Source: Clostridia bacterium (lineage in GTDB: Bacteria; Bacillota; Clostridia; Lachnospirales; Lachnospiraceae). From it: 64,000 nt of DNA. The stretch lies in assembly GCA_003249225.1 (NCBI GenBank), contig QKJQ01000036.1, forward strand, positions 204,112 through 268,111, written 5' to 3'. The notes under the pieces were generated by a model. The model made no database searches. It was not told the DNA's origin and was given only the letters and a program-made list of their open reading frames with translations. The first letter of the stretch is position 1. Each line of letters opens with the position of its first letter. Of the stretch, positions 8,020 to 17,969 are shown piece after piece. The translations under genes were made by a program, and so were the position numbers.

Positions 8020-9423
8020 ATGGAGAAAGTAAATGATTTTACTCAGGGGGGAATGGGTAAAAACATTATGAAGCTGGCTGTTCCATTAATGCTGGCTCAG
8101 TTGGTCAATGTTCTTTATAACATAGTAGACCGCATGTATATCGCAAGAATACCGGAGACAGGGACACTTGCACTTACCGGACTTGGCGTTGTGTTACCGG
8201 TCACGTTATGTATCAGTGCATTTACTCAGTTGTTCGGCTCAGGCGGAGCTCCGTTATGTTCGATAGCAAGAGGACGCGGTGATCATGATACGGCAGAAGA
8301 GATTATGGGAAATTCTTTTCTGCTTCTTGTGCTGTCCGGTATAGCGCTTACGGTTATTGGTATGTTTGTTAAAAAACCTCTTTTGTATCTTTTCGGAGCC
8401 AGCGATGTTACGATCGGCTTTGCCAACGCCTATGCAGAGATCTATCTTCTTGGCAGTCTGTTCGTTATGATCGGTCTTGGAATGAATCCCTTCATTAATT
8501 CACAGGGGTTTGGGCGGACCGGGATGATGACGGTCATCATCGGAGCAATCATAAACATAGCACTTGACCCGATTTTTATCTTTGCTTTTGGTATGGGTGT
8601 CCGCGGGGCAGCCCTTGCAACTGTTCTGGCGCAGGGAATCTCATCGCTTTGGGTGCTGCGCTTTTTGCATAGCGAAAAAGCAATTCTGAGACTGCGGTAT
8701 CGTTATCTGCGGCTGCAGTGGAAGCATGTGAAAAATATTACCATGCTGGGTATTTCGGGCTTTGTAATGTCTCTGACATCAAGTGCCGTGCAGATCATAA
8801 ACAATAACATGCTGCAGCAGTACGGCGGCGATATGTATGTTGCCTCCATGACAATTATCAATTCCATCCGCGAGATATTCTCCCTTCCTGTCTTTGGACT
8901 AATGCAGGGGGCGCAGCCTGTACTTGGGTATAACTACGGTGCGAAAGCATATGAACGTGTTAAAAAGGGAATAATATTCATAACGATTGCCGGAACGATC
9001 TACACCTGTACGGCAGTGGGAATCACGAACCTGTTCCCTGGCTTCTTTATCCGTATCTTCACACAGGATGTGTCAGTGGTCAGCCTGACAATTCCCTGTC
9101 TTAAACTATACTTCTTTGGCTTTTATATGATGTCCTTCCACTTTGCCGGACAGACGGTCTTCCTTTCTCTTGGAAAATCAAAGCATGCAGCTTTCTTCTC
9201 CATGCTTCGAAAGGTAGTGATCGTTATACCGATGACCTTGATCCTGCCTCACTGGTTCGGTTCAAGCGGTGTATTTGCGGCAGAGCCTATTTCCAATTTT
9301 GTTGCCGGTGTTGTATGCTTTACAACAATGATGCTTACCGTATGGAGAGAAATCGATGACAAGGATAAACGCATAAAAGCGAGTGAAACCGGAAAGGTCA
9401 GAATGCATGAAGGGGATAAATAA
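8020..9423 (+). CDS. MATE family multidrug/Na+ antiporter-type efflux protein
   Basis: A 467-residue protein with about twelve membrane segments arranged in two MatE halves. The N-terminal segment KLAVPLMLAQLVNVLYNIVD is typical of clostridial MATE proteins. It would sit in the cytoplasmic membrane and export cationic or other small compounds using an ion gradient; the substrate is unknown. GGGAGAGAG lies upstream of the ATG. The AlkD-like gene begins inside its 3' end, so the two are probably one transcript. A second MATE gene lies on the other strand at 31.1 kb. Confidence 0.92.
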   Translation: MEKVNDFTQGGMGKNIMKLAVPLMLAQLVNVLYNIVDRMYIARIPETGTLALTGLGVVLPVTLCISAFTQLFGSGGAPLCSIARGRGDHDTAEEIMGNSFLLLVLSGIALTVIGMFVKKPLLYLFGASDVTIGFANAYAEIYLLGSLFVMIGLGMNPFINSQGFGRTGMMTVIIGAIINIALDPIFIFAFGMGVRGAALATVLAQGISSLWVLRFLHSEKAILRLRYRYLRLQWKHVKNITMLGISGFVMSLTSSAVQIINNNMLQQYGGDMYVASMTIINSIREIFSLPVFGLMQGAQPVLGYNYGAKAYERVKKGIIFITIAGTIYTCTAVGITNLFPGFFIRIFTQDVSVVSLTIPCLKLYFFGFYMMSFHFAGQTVFLSLGKSKHAAFFSMLRKVVIVIPMTLILPHWFGSSGVFAAEPISNFVAGVVCFTTMMLTVWREIDDKDKRIKASETGKVRMHEGDK

Positions 9424-10183
9424 AGAAGGAAATGTTCCAGAATGGTATAGAAAAATTGAAGAAGAAACAAAGACAGCCTTACAGGAATTGTCCGATGAAT
9501 CCTATGCGGCATTTTCATCAAATCTCCTGCCGGGTGTGAAAAACATCCTTGGCGTAAGACTTCCTATGCTTCGAAAACTTGCAAAGACACTGGTAAAAAA
9601 GATTCCCGGCGAAGATGGCATCTTTCAGTATCTTGAGCTTGCAAAAGACCAAAGCTTTGAGGAAATCATGCTGCAAGGTTTTGTAATCGGATATAGTGAT
9701 CTTACCGATGATAGGATGTATAAGGCGGTGGAAGTGTTTCTTCCCCGTATTGATAACTGGTCTGTGTGTGACAGTTTTTGTACAACAATAAAGCGCTTCC
9801 CAAAAGACCGGAAGCGCTGTTTTGCATTTTTGCTGGATTGTCTTGGAAGAGCTGAAGAAAGGACCTATGACAGGCGATTTGCAATCGTCATGATGCTTCT
9901 GTATTACATTGATGAAGAGTACATCGAATGTGTTCTAAAAGCTATGGAACAGGTATCTTCCAATCAGTATTACGTCAATATGGCAAGAGCGTGGGGCATC
10001 TCCATGTGCTATATAAAGTATCCGGAAAGAACAACAGCCTTTCTGTCAGCTGCGAAACTGGATGATTTTACATACCGTCTTTCGATCCGAAAGATCTGCG
10101 AATCCACAGTCGTAAGCAAAGAAGCAAAAGAAGAAGTTAAAAAGCTTTACAGATCCAGAAGTAAAACGGTAAATACGGTATAA
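9407..10183 (+). CDS. DNA alkylation repair protein, AlkD-like
   Basis: A 258-residue all-helical protein of the AlkD/HEAT-repeat type. ATG 9407 (GGAAAGG nine bases upstream) is preferred over an in-frame GTG at 9383; either start overlaps the MATE gene. LGVRLPMLRKLAKTL near the N-terminus and the later PRIDNWSVCDSF match the AlkD pattern, in which the Asp and Trp near the DNA face matter for base removal. Family members excise alkylated purines without base flipping. The last 37 bases overlap the convergent transglutaminase-like gene. Confidence 0.85.
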   Translation: MKGINKEGNVPEWYRKIEEETKTALQELSDESYAAFSSNLLPGVKNILGVRLPMLRKLAKTLVKKIPGEDGIFQYLELAKDQSFEEIMLQGFVIGYSDLTDDRMYKAVEVFLPRIDNWSVCDSFCTTIKRFPKDRKRCFAFLLDCLGRAEERTYDRRFAIVMMLLYYIDEEYIECVLKAMEQVSSNQYYVNMARAWGISMCYIKYPERTTAFLSAAKLDDFTYRLSIRKICESTVVSKEAKEEVKKLYRSRSKTVNTV

Positions 10184-11664
10184 TCCCCGCGCTTGTAAAG
10201 GGGATAGTAACCGATCCGACCCTGATAGTATCTTCCGATTATGGTAGTAAAATCAGGTGATTCATATTCCGGATACAGGATCGTGATTTCTGTCAATCCC
10301 TGTGCGAATAGTTCTGCAAACTTATCTTCATAAGAGCTTATGGAATCTATGATATGACCCTCATATATGGTATAGGTGTAATTCGTAGCGGTACATACCG
10401 GGAAGCCATCGTCAATTGTCATATCTGATAAAGTAAAGCTGTCCGGAATAAGAAAATACTGATAACTTACATATCCTTTGGTATCCGGTGTCGGATCATC
10501 AGATGTGGTATCAATGTTATACCAGTCGCCATCCAGCTGCACCAGATTCCAGGCATGGGGGATGTTGTTACCTTGTGAGTCCTTTTTATAGCCTGTCGCG
10601 ACCATATCTTCGATGCCAAGACAGGTCATGAATAAGTCAAATGTCTCTGCATAGCCCTGACATACCGCAACGTGATTGATAAGTACGCCCTCCACGGTAA
10701 AGGAAGCATCGGAGATCGTTTCACTGGAACTATAGTATGCCATATCATATGCTGTATTCAGTACAATGAAATCATGGATTGCTTTCACCTTATCATAATC
10801 GCTCATACCACTCGTAATCAGGGAGGATAAGGTATCAATTACAATGTTATAGATCTTTGTTTCCGTCTGGGACAGACCCGACATGTCTCCGGTCACATAG
10901 GCATAAGCACTGGTGTTGGTCACCGTAATGGTGATCGTCTTTGTTCGTCCGGCTACCGTAAGGGTTATATCTGTCGTTCCGGGTTTTTTTGTTGTAATTG
11001 TTCCATTATAGGATATGGAAGCAACAGAAGAATTGGAAACTGTATAGCTGCCCTGCAGATACTCCGAGGTTGCTGAATTAACTGCATAGTAACGATTCAT
11101 TGCATTCCCAACCGGAATTGACAGATCCTGCGGGATATAAAAAGTTACACGCTCCACATAGCCGGTAAACACAGGCGGAGGCGTCGGTGTTGCTGTAGCG
11201 GAAGCTGGTTTTGGTGTTGCAGTCGGCTTACTGGTGACTGTCGGAGAACTTGTGGACTGGGCTGGCGTTGGTGTATTGGATGGAACCGCAGTAGGTACCG
11301 GGGTAGGACTTGAGGTTGGAGACGGAGTACTGGTAGGTACCGGAGTATCGGTCGGCACAACCGCAATCGTAACCGTCGGAACAGGAGACGAAGTTGCTGT
11401 CTCTTCAGGCTCAAGGGAAGGGGCACTTACCGGGGTCGGCGTCTCAAGGGTAGTTGTCGGCCCGTCAGACGGAGAACTTATAAAAATGTCTGCATTGCTG
11501 CCAGCTTCCGTAACAGGAACGGCAGCTGAAGTCGGAGCAGGAGTAGAAGTGACCAGAACAAGAGAATTACTTTCTGAGTCTTTTACTGATGGGAAGGAAA
11601 AGCTGCATCCGGTAAGAAGTACGGAAAAACAGCATACAATGCTAAGTGTTTTACAATATTTCAT
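10147..11664 (-). CDS. Surface lipoprotein with Pro/Thr linker, Ig-like domain and transglutaminase-like domain
   Basis: A 505-residue exported protein. ATG 11664 starts a signal peptide ending in the lipobox LLTGC, with AGAGAGG upstream. Residues of about 25-160 are a low-complexity Thr/Pro/Ser linker rich in TPTP and PTPVP blocks, likely a wall-spanning stalk. A bacterial Ig-like (Big2) domain follows at about 175-260. The C-terminal transglutaminase-like core has a Cys335-His370-Asp385 triad (CQGYA, HAWN, DTTSDD). Such domains act as cysteine peptidases or cross-linkers at the surface. The 3' end overlaps the convergent AlkD-like gene by 37 bases. The start is 122 bases from the end of the DUF2974 gene on the same strand. 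Confidence 0.88.
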   Translation of the reverse strand: MKYCKTLSIVCCFSVLLTGCSFSFPSVKDSESNSLVLVTSTPAPTSAAVPVTEAGSNADIFISSPSDGPTTTLETPTPVSAPSLEPEETATSSPVPTVTIAVVPTDTPVPTSTPSPTSSPTPVPTAVPSNTPTPAQSTSSPTVTSKPTATPKPASATATPTPPPVFTGYVERVTFYIPQDLSIPVGNAMNRYYAVNSATSEYLQGSYTVSNSSVASISYNGTITTKKPGTTDITLTVAGRTKTITITVTNTSAYAYVTGDMSGLSQTETKIYNIVIDTLSSLITSGMSDYDKVKAIHDFIVLNTAYDMAYYSSSETISDASFTVEGVLINHVAVCQGYAETFDLFMTCLGIEDMVATGYKKDSQGNNIPHAWNLVQLDGDWYNIDTTSDDPTPDTKGYVSYQYFLIPDSFTLSDMTIDDGFPVCTATNYTYTIYEGHIIDSISSYEDKFAELFAQGLTEITILYPEYESPDFTTIIGRYYQGRIGYYPLYKRGDYTVFTVLLLDL

Positions 11665-11786
11665 AAGAAACCTCTCTATAATAAACGGGTGATCCGGGGA
11701 TTCGTAAAGTTGCAGTAATCTGGTATGCAGCCGTTGAAGCTGCATCTTTCTATACAATGGCATTATACGACAAAAAGAGAAAAAAT

Positions 11787-12983
11787 TCAATTGCTACTTT
11801 TTTCTTGATGTGTTTGTATTCGTTTTGTGATGCTATCTTGCAAAATCATCTTTTTGCGAAGAAAACGCTCTAGTCTGAAGTCAATAAATGTTTTGTTCAT
11901 TACGGTAAGCAGTGTCGTTACCGCCTTGAGACAAAAGTCCTTTGACTCCTTATCGATGCCTTTTGCGGCTTCGAACATGGCGAGAGCATTCTGTCTGGGA
12001 TTTGACAGCAAAAGCTCGATCAGAGTTGTGGCTTCTGAAGAAGACAATACATGAAACAGGGTATTCACGAAAAGTTCACGCTGTACCTCACTCATGGAAT
12101 CAACCCACTGGTTCAATGCATTGTCCATCAGCAGGGCTGAATTGCGGATCGAGGAAATGGTTCGAAAGGCTCCGTGTTCCACGATCCAGGAAAACGGATC
12201 ATGCTGAAGTATTCCAAGCTGTCTGCTTTCTACAACAATTCCGGCTTCCTGATGTTCCAGTATCATACCGACAATGGATGACTGAGGGACATACTTGTAT
12301 ATACGGTCTTTAACAGCCAAATAGCCGAGGGATTCAAATACGTCACCTGCGAACCCTGGTCCGTCATGGCTGTATACGGCTGTAATTCTTTCCTGAATAA
12401 GTGATTCACAGGATATTGCTGAGTATACGGCGAGATTTCCTCCTTTTGAATGACCGCCAATGAGCAGTGGACCGGTAAAAGCGCCTGCAACAAAATTCAG
12501 ATAATGAAGGGCATCGATCTGAGCGGGTACGGGGGAGATAAAAGCCATATTAAAATCTTCTTTCCAACCGACCAAGGTGGCATCGGTTCCTCGGAAGGTA
12601 ACATGAGTGAATTGATCTTCGAGCCAGAAAGTTATGGCAGAGAACTGCTTTTCACTTACTATGTCAATCTCGCTGATATAATGAAAAAGCCTTACATCAC
12701 CATAACGTCTGCTTTTCGCTGCGGCAGTCAGAAGCTGCTGATTCAGCTTTCGCTGCAGCAGATCCTGATACAAAAAATCTTTTTTACTAAATTCCAAGAG
12801 ATCGTGAAGCTTTCTACAGCATGACTTATCGAAAGCGTCCTGATTGTTCGTATCGGAGGGGAAGATGGTGTCATAATGAAGATAAGACAGCTGAGAAAGC
12901 AGTAAACTGTCAACTTCATTAAATTCGCATTCTTCAAAGCTCCGGTCACCAAAATCCAAAACATAAGATATAATATTTTTCAT
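11787..12983 (-). CDS. Mbeg1-like lipase/hydrolase (DUF2974)
   Basis: A 398-residue protein with an alpha/beta-hydrolase fold. The nucleophile elbow is GGHSKGGN with Ser179, followed by a strand ending in YSHDGPGF that is typical of DUF2974 (Mbeg1-like) proteins. There is no signal peptide, so it is probably cytoplasmic; the substrate is unknown, and lipids or esters are likely from the family. The ATG at 12983 follows a CCGGAGGTAG site. It lies upstream of the transglutaminase-like lipoprotein on the same strand and could share its transcript. Confidence 0.87.
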   Translation of the reverse strand: MKNIISYVLDFGDRSFEECEFNEVDSLLLSQLSYLHYDTIFPSDTNNQDAFDKSCCRKLHDLLEFSKKDFLYQDLLQRKLNQQLLTAAAKSRRYGDVRLFHYISEIDIVSEKQFSAITFWLEDQFTHVTFRGTDATLVGWKEDFNMAFISPVPAQIDALHYLNFVAGAFTGPLLIGGHSKGGNLAVYSAISCESLIQERITAVYSHDGPGFAGDVFESLGYLAVKDRIYKYVPQSSIVGMILEHQEAGIVVESRQLGILQHDPFSWIVEHGAFRTISSIRNSALLMDNALNQWVDSMSEVQRELFVNTLFHVLSSSEATTLIELLLSNPRQNALAMFEAAKGIDKESKDFCLKAVTTLLTVMNKTFIDFRLERFLRKKMILQDSITKRIQTHQEKSSN

Positions 12984-13055
12984 GAGTACTACCTCCGGAA
13001 CAAATGGATTGACAATTATAAACTAAGCATAGCACATAGTAAAAGAACAAACAAT

Positions 13056-13952
13056 TTATGTATGAAATAAAAGCCTTTTTGAATATGCATTCCGGTATTC
13101 GGTCGGTGTCATATCGTTGATTTTCCTATATGCTTTTGCGAAGGTATGACTGTCTGAAAAGCCAAGGGAAAGAGCAATATCACCGATTTTCTGATTGGTA
13201 TCACGGAGAAGAAAGTTCGCTGCCTCCATCTTACTGATCAGTATCTGCTGTTTTAAAGTAGTACCTGAGAGTATAGAAAATAAATGTGTCAGATATTTTT
13301 CATTATAACCAAAATGTGCGGCAATATCAGACACTTTTATGGCAGAAGTAAGATTCATGGCAACAAAATCAAGAATGTCGTGGTAAAGCTGCTTTTTTGA
13401 GTAACTGGTATCCAGCTGGAGCATAGGAAGCTGAACGACCTGATGATGGATCTCGCAGAGGATACTGGTCGACAGATAATCAATGGATACCGGATCGTAA
13501 CCGGAGCGAACGCAATCCTGCAGCTGCTTCATAAGTACCACAGCTTTCTCAGGGTGGGCTAGATGACCGCTGACTGGGAGAAGGAGTGTATTGGATGGTT
13601 TGCTGGTGCCGGATTGGAGGCTGGTTTGCTGCTCTTTTGAATCATTTGATACAACAGCGCTGAATGAGCAGGAGAAATGAAGCCAGTAAAAACTGCAATA
13701 GGATGCCTGATGACCAAAGCGTCGGTTGTTCGGAGCGGGAACAGGCGGCAGCAATAGAAAGTCTCCTCTGGATACGGTATAAGGAATGTTCTGATAGGTA
13801 AGGTAAAGCGTCCCGTCGGTCACAAGAATGAGTTCAAAGTCATTCAGCGGAAAGTCCTCATGCAACCATGAGGAAGACGGAGCCTGAAAGGTTCCGGTCA
13901 GATGGTAGGAAACAGGTTGATCGATCTGTAGTCTGTGGTACAGGACACACAC
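13056..13952 (-). CDS. AraC family transcriptional regulator
   Basis: A 298-residue regulator with an N-terminal cupin-like sensing domain (about 20-150, including the YTVSRGDFLLLPP strand) and two C-terminal helix-turn-helix motifs (about 195-295, with ALSLGFSDSHTFAKAYRKI). Such proteins sense sugars and bind near the promoter they control. It is divergent from the GH127 gene, so it probably controls that gene. The start is uncertain: the frame opens at GTG 13952, but AAGGAGG abuts this codon, whereas CTG at 13943 lies eight bases downstream of the site. No ATG is available near the N-terminus. Confidence 0.88.
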   Translation of the reverse strand: MCVLYHRLQIDQPVSYHLTGTFQAPSSSWLHEDFPLNDFELILVTDGTLYLTYQNIPYTVSRGDFLLLPPVPAPNNRRFGHQASYCSFYWLHFSCSFSAVVSNDSKEQQTSLQSGTSKPSNTLLLPVSGHLAHPEKAVVLMKQLQDCVRSGYDPVSIDYLSTSILCEIHHQVVQLPMLQLDTSYSKKQLYHDILDFVAMNLTSAIKVSDIAAHFGYNEKYLTHLFSILSGTTLKQQILISKMEAANFLLRDTNQKIGDIALSLGFSDSHTFAKAYRKINDMTPTEYRNAYSKRLLFHT

Positions 13953-14034
13953 CTCCTTAAGGCAAACGAATTGATACTTATCATAGCATAAAAAATGCAG
14001 TACAGCAAGAAATCAAATAATATGAGCAAACCTT

Positions 14035-14064
14035 TTGACACAAAGAATAACCTTGTGATATTTA
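14035..14064 (+). promoter_or_regulatory. Promoter of the GH127 gene
   Basis: TTGACA at 14035-14040 and TATTTA at 14059-14064, 18 bases apart, lie in the AraC/GH127 divergent region where the AraC protein would be expected to bind. Confidence 0.55.
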
Positions 14065-14126
14065 CAAAACAGGTCTTGCTTGTTATAGTGGGAATTAATG
14101 ATTTATGAATTTTAGGAGGTCAATTT

Positions 14127-16100
14127 ATGGGACAGTTTACGAAGAATATGGCAGCAGATGAAGTGCCGCTTTGCAGTGTCAGTATATCCGATCCGTTCTG
14201 GGACAGACAGATCGAGCTGGTTCAGTCTGTTGTGATACCCTATCAGTGGGAAGTATTGAATGACAGAGTACCGGAAGCAGAACCAAGTCATGCGATTATG
14301 AATTTAAAGATAGCGGCAGGGATTGAAAAAGGTGATTTTAACGGATTTTTCTTTCAGGATACCGATCTTTATAAATGGCTGGAAGCAGTTGCCTACAGTC
14401 TGACGATCAAAGAAGATAAAGAGCTTGAAAAACTTGCGGATGATGCCATTGAATTAATTGGAAAAGCGCAATGCGAGGATGGATATCTGAATACTTTCGT
14501 TCAGATCAGAGAGCCGGAAAAGAGGTTCACAAATCTGGAAGAGTGCCATGAGTTATATACCGCCGGCCATATGATCGAAGCAGGTGTTGCATATTATCAG
14601 GCGACAGGGAAGAAAGCATTTCTTGATATTGTAAGCCGGTTCGCGGATTACATTGACAGCCGTTTTGGTGTTGAAGAAGGCAAAATCCACGGATACGACG
14701 GACATCAGGAAGTAGAACTGGCATTGGTTCGTCTGTACAAAGCGACAGGAGAAGAGCGCTATCGAAAACTGGCAAAGTATTTTCTTGATGCAAGAGGGAC
14801 CGAACCCTTTTATCTGGATGAGGAATGGGAAAAACGCGGAAAGATCTCCTACTGGACACAGAAAGAAATCTCCGCTCCCAAAGGACGTGCTGCTTACTTT
14901 CAGGCACATAAACCGGTCAGAGAACAGACCGAAGCCGTAGGGCATGCTGTCCGTCAGGTCTACATGCTGACGGGTATGGCAGACATTGCTTCTCTGTACG
15001 GAGAAGAAGCAATGAAGAATGCATGCGTTACGTTATGGAACAACATTGTGAAGAAACAGATGTACATCACCGGAGGGATCGGTTCGACTGGTGCCGGTGA
15101 AGCATTTACTTATGATTATGACCTGCCGAATGATACGATCTATTCAGAGACCTGTGCATCCATTGGATTGATTTTCTTTGCACAGCGTATGTTGCTGATG
15201 GAAAACAACAGGTGTTACTCAGATGTAATAGAGAAGGCATTGTTCAATGTCATTATGAGTTCTATGGCAAAGGACGGAAAGCATTACTTTTATGTAAACC
15301 CTCTCGAAGTCGAGCCAAAAGCGAGCCGCAAGAGTCCAATCAAGGGACATGTGAAACCGGTCCGCCAGAAGTGGTTTGGCTGTGCATGCTGCCCTCCGAA
15401 TCTGGCGAGACTGCTGACTTCACTTCGCGGGTACATTTACACAGCGAGTGAGGATACCCTTTATATTCATCAGTATATTGGAAGTGAGGTTACTGCGAAA
15501 CTGAACAGCAAAGAAGTGAAAGCTTCCATTACATCGGAGTATCCATGGGATGAGACGGTCACGATCCGTTTGCATTCAATAGAAGCAGAGAACTATAAGG
15601 TTGCAGTTAGGATTCCCGGATGGTGCCGGAAAGCAGAACTGACCGTTGATGGGGAAGCAATCGATCTGTCTTCGTGCATGGAAAATGGATATGCAGTGCT
15701 TTCAAGGAGATGGTCAAAAGAAGCAGTTCTGATACTGACACTTTCCATGCCGGTCGAGGAAATGCAGGCGAATCCGAACGTTCGCAACGACCTTGGCAAG
15801 GTAGCAATTCAGAGAGGGCCTCTGGTCTATTGTCTGGAAGAGGTGGACAATGGAGCCAATCTTCCTGCAATATCACTTGCAAAAGACCCGGATTTTACAG
15901 TAAAAAAGGAAGAAATTCTGGATGGTATCCTGTCAATATCGGCAAAAGGAGTAAGAGAAGAGGAAGCTGGCTGGGAAGATGCTCTTTACCTGCCTTACAG
16001 CAGAAAAACAAAGGATGTAACACTGAAAGCAGTGCCGTACTATAGCTGGGGAAACCGCGGAGAAGGCGAAATGCTTGTCTGGATCAGAAAAGAGATCTAG
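14127..16100 (+). CDS. Beta-L-arabinofuranosidase, GH127
   Basis: A 657-residue cytoplasmic enzyme that releases L-arabinofuranose from beta-1,2-linked arabinosides such as those of plant hydroxyproline-rich glycoproteins. It matches the Bifidobacterium HypBA1 pattern: Glu341 and Cys343 (SETC) with Cys421 and Cys422 (CACCPPN) would form the zinc site, Cys421 the nucleophile and Glu325 the acid/base. These fall within three or four residues of the published HypBA1 numbering. An (alpha/alpha)6 barrel covers about residues 10-430 and beta domains follow. AGGAGG lies upstream of the ATG. It is probably regulated by the divergent AraC protein. Confidence 0.95.
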   Translation: MGQFTKNMAADEVPLCSVSISDPFWDRQIELVQSVVIPYQWEVLNDRVPEAEPSHAIMNLKIAAGIEKGDFNGFFFQDTDLYKWLEAVAYSLTIKEDKELEKLADDAIELIGKAQCEDGYLNTFVQIREPEKRFTNLEECHELYTAGHMIEAGVAYYQATGKKAFLDIVSRFADYIDSRFGVEEGKIHGYDGHQEVELALVRLYKATGEERYRKLAKYFLDARGTEPFYLDEEWEKRGKISYWTQKEISAPKGRAAYFQAHKPVREQTEAVGHAVRQVYMLTGMADIASLYGEEAMKNACVTLWNNIVKKQMYITGGIGSTGAGEAFTYDYDLPNDTIYSETCASIGLIFFAQRMLLMENNRCYSDVIEKALFNVIMSSMAKDGKHYFYVNPLEVEPKASRKSPIKGHVKPVRQKWFGCACCPPNLARLLTSLRGYIYTASEDTLYIHQYIGSEVTAKLNSKEVKASITSEYPWDETVTIRLHSIEAENYKVAVRIPGWCRKAELTVDGEAIDLSSCMENGYAVLSRRWSKEAVLILTLSMPVEEMQANPNVRNDLGKVAIQRGPLVYCLEEVDNGANLPAISLAKDPDFTVKKEEILDGILSISAKGVREEEAGWEDALYLPYSRKTKDVTLKAVPYYSWGNRGEGEMLVWIRKEI

Positions 16101-16132
16101 AACCTTACCGTGATAAGAATGGTACAAAGAGA

Positions 16133-16160
16133 TTGACGAATCATGGAAACATGGTACAAT
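16133..16160 (+). promoter_or_regulatory. Promoter of the two-component pair
   Basis: TTGACG at 16133-16138 and TACAAT at 16155-16160, 16 bases apart, directly upstream of the response regulator. Confidence 0.65.
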
Positions 16161-16195
16161 CAGAGACATGAAAAAGGTCTGGGAGGAACATATTC

Positions 16196-16867
16196 ATGTA
16201 TCGGATTTTAATTGTGGAAGATGATGCTGTCATTGCAAAAGAGATAAAAAGACACTTGAATCAGTGGGGATACGAAGCAGAAACCGTTACTGATTTTGAA
16301 CATGTTCTGGATGAAGTCAGGCGCATGGAACCGCAGCTGATACTTATGGACATTAGTCTGCCCTTTTATAATGGGTATTACTGGTGCAGTGAGGTCAGAA
16401 AGCGTTCCAATGTGCCTGTCATTTTTTTATCTTCTGCTTCAGACAACGTCAATATAGTGATGGCTGTAAACATGGGCGGGGATGATTTTATTGGTAAGCC
16501 TTTTGATCTGCAGGTATTAACTGCTAAAATTCAAGCGGTACTACGAAGAGCATATGCACTGACAGGATCGATGACCGTGCTCGAGCACAATGGACTTCGC
16601 CTGAATCTGAATGACACCAGCATCTCCTTTGGCGAGGAAAAGTCGGAACTTACAAAGAATGAATATAAGATTCTGCAGATACTTTTAGAACAACATGGTA
16701 CTATCGTTACGAGGGAAAGCATTATGGAACGTCTCTGGGAAAGTGACAGCTTTGTTGATGACAACACGCTGACCGTTAATATGACCAGACTGCGCAAACA
16801 TCTGGAAGAGATCGGTGTGCAGGATTTTATAACAACGAAGAAAGGAATCGGTTATGGGATTTTATAG
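16196..16867 (+). CDS. OmpR-family response regulator, BceR-like
   Basis: A 223-residue regulator with an N-terminal receiver domain (acidic pair VEDD near residues 7-10, phospho-Asp in LILMDISLP, Lys in GKPFD) and a C-terminal winged helix (about 125-223, ending TTKKGIGYGIL). Its length and sequence fit the BceR type that controls peptide-antibiotic ABC transporters. GGGAGG lies upstream of the start. The kinase gene begins inside its 3' end. The likely target is the ABC transporter operon at 20.3 kb, separated by the chemoreceptor gene. Confidence 0.92.
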   Translation: MYRILIVEDDAVIAKEIKRHLNQWGYEAETVTDFEHVLDEVRRMEPQLILMDISLPFYNGYYWCSEVRKRSNVPVIFLSSASDNVNIVMAVNMGGDDFIGKPFDLQVLTAKIQAVLRRAYALTGSMTVLEHNGLRLNLNDTSISFGEEKSELTKNEYKILQILLEQHGTIVTRESIMERLWESDSFVDDNTLTVNMTRLRKHLEEIGVQDFITTKKGIGYGIL

Positions 16868-17840
16868 ACTCCTGTTATCTTATATAAGAAGGCATGCGAA
16901 GCTTCTGATCCTGTTCCCTTCCATGCTGCTGATCTTTCTTATTGTATTTTCGCTGTATTCGCTGGAACTTGAAGCAGTGTGGTATGCGGTATGCCTTTCT
17001 TTTTTGCTGATCCTGGCACTGACTGCCTATGACTTGTATCGATATGCGAAAAGACATAAAAATCTGCAGCAATTGAAGACCTCAATTACAATAGGAACAA
17101 CAGAGCTGCCACTGCCGCGTGATCTGCTCGAACAGGATTACCAGGAGCTGATTGCATTAATCCATACGAATAAAAATGAGCTGGTCTTAGAAGCGGACAA
17201 GAAGCAGACAGAGCTTATGGAGTATATGACGATCTGGGCACATCAGATCAAAACACCGATTGCTGCCATGAACCTTCTGCTTCAGACAGAGCGGAACGAA
17301 GAACTGATGTCGGAGCTATTCAAGATCGAACAATATGTGGAGATGATCCTGCAGTATGTCCGGATGGATCTGCTGACCGGGGATCTGATGCTGCAGAGCT
17401 TTGATCTGTTTGCTATCGTTAAGCAGGCACTCCGAAAATATGCAAAGATCTTTATCGGAAAGAAGATCCAGCTGATACTGGATGAAGATGCCGTTACTGT
17501 ACTTTCCGATGAAAAATGGCTGTGTTTTGTACTTGAGCAGCTGTTATCCAATGCGCTCAAATACACAATGGAAGGAAGCATACACATCTACATGGATCGC
17601 ACAAAATCCAAAACTCTTGTCATAGAAGATACCGGAATCGGAATCCAGGCAGAAGATCTGCCCCGGATCTTTGAGAAAGGATTCACCGGTTTTAATGGCC
17701 GTCTTGATAAGAAATCAACCGGAATCGGTCTTTACCTCTGTCATACGATCCTTTGTAAACTCTCTCATGGAATCGAGATAACCTCAGAACCCGGAATTGG
17801 AACAAAGGTAATGCTTGATTTCTATAGGGAAGAGAATTAA
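16854..17840 (+). CDS. Intramembrane-sensing histidine kinase, BceS-like
   Basis: A 328-residue kinase with two closely spaced membrane segments (about 15-35 and 38-60) and almost no external loop, which is the hallmark of BceS-type kinases. The H-box is WAHQIKTPIAAMN, the N-box LLSNALKYT, the D-box EDTGIGI and the G-box KSTGIGLYLC. In this family the kinase senses flux through its partner ABC transporter instead of binding a ligand itself. It overlaps the regulator gene by 14 bases. A strong terminator follows. Confidence 0.92.
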   Translation: MGFYRLLLSYIRRHAKLLILFPSMLLIFLIVFSLYSLELEAVWYAVCLSFLLILALTAYDLYRYAKRHKNLQQLKTSITIGTTELPLPRDLLEQDYQELIALIHTNKNELVLEADKKQTELMEYMTIWAHQIKTPIAAMNLLLQTERNEELMSELFKIEQYVEMILQYVRMDLLTGDLMLQSFDLFAIVKQALRKYAKIFIGKKIQLILDEDAVTVLSDEKWLCFVLEQLLSNALKYTMEGSIHIYMDRTKSKTLVIEDTGIGIQAEDLPRIFEKGFTGFNGRLDKKSTGIGLYLCHTILCKLSHGIEITSEPGIGTKVMLDFYREEN

Positions 17841-17842
17841 GT

Positions 17843-17881
17843 AAAAAAGCTGTGAGATATGGAACGATCTCACAGCTTTTT
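17843..17881 (+). terminator. Terminator after the two-component pair
   Basis: AAAAAAGCTGTGAGAT pairs with ATCTCACAGCTTTTT. With A-runs and T-runs it can act in both directions between the convergent kinase and chemoreceptor genes. Confidence 0.9.
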
Positions 17882-17884
17882 CTT

Positions 17885-17909
17885 GTACGCTCAGTATGAG
17901 CGTACTTTT
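17885..17909. terminator. Second hairpin between convergent genes
   Basis: GTACGCTCA and TGAGCGTAC form a perfect nine-base stem around GTA, followed by TTTT. It sits only three bases after the first terminator. Confidence 0.6.
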
Positions 17910-17969
17910 CTAAGGAGTTTTTTACATCATCTTTATTTTATAAAGGGAGCAGGTTCCTGATACTTTTTC

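Noticed and set aside
11234..11692. Plus-strand frame rich in Gly and Val
   Set aside because: It is the complement of the Thr/Pro linker of the lipoprotein.
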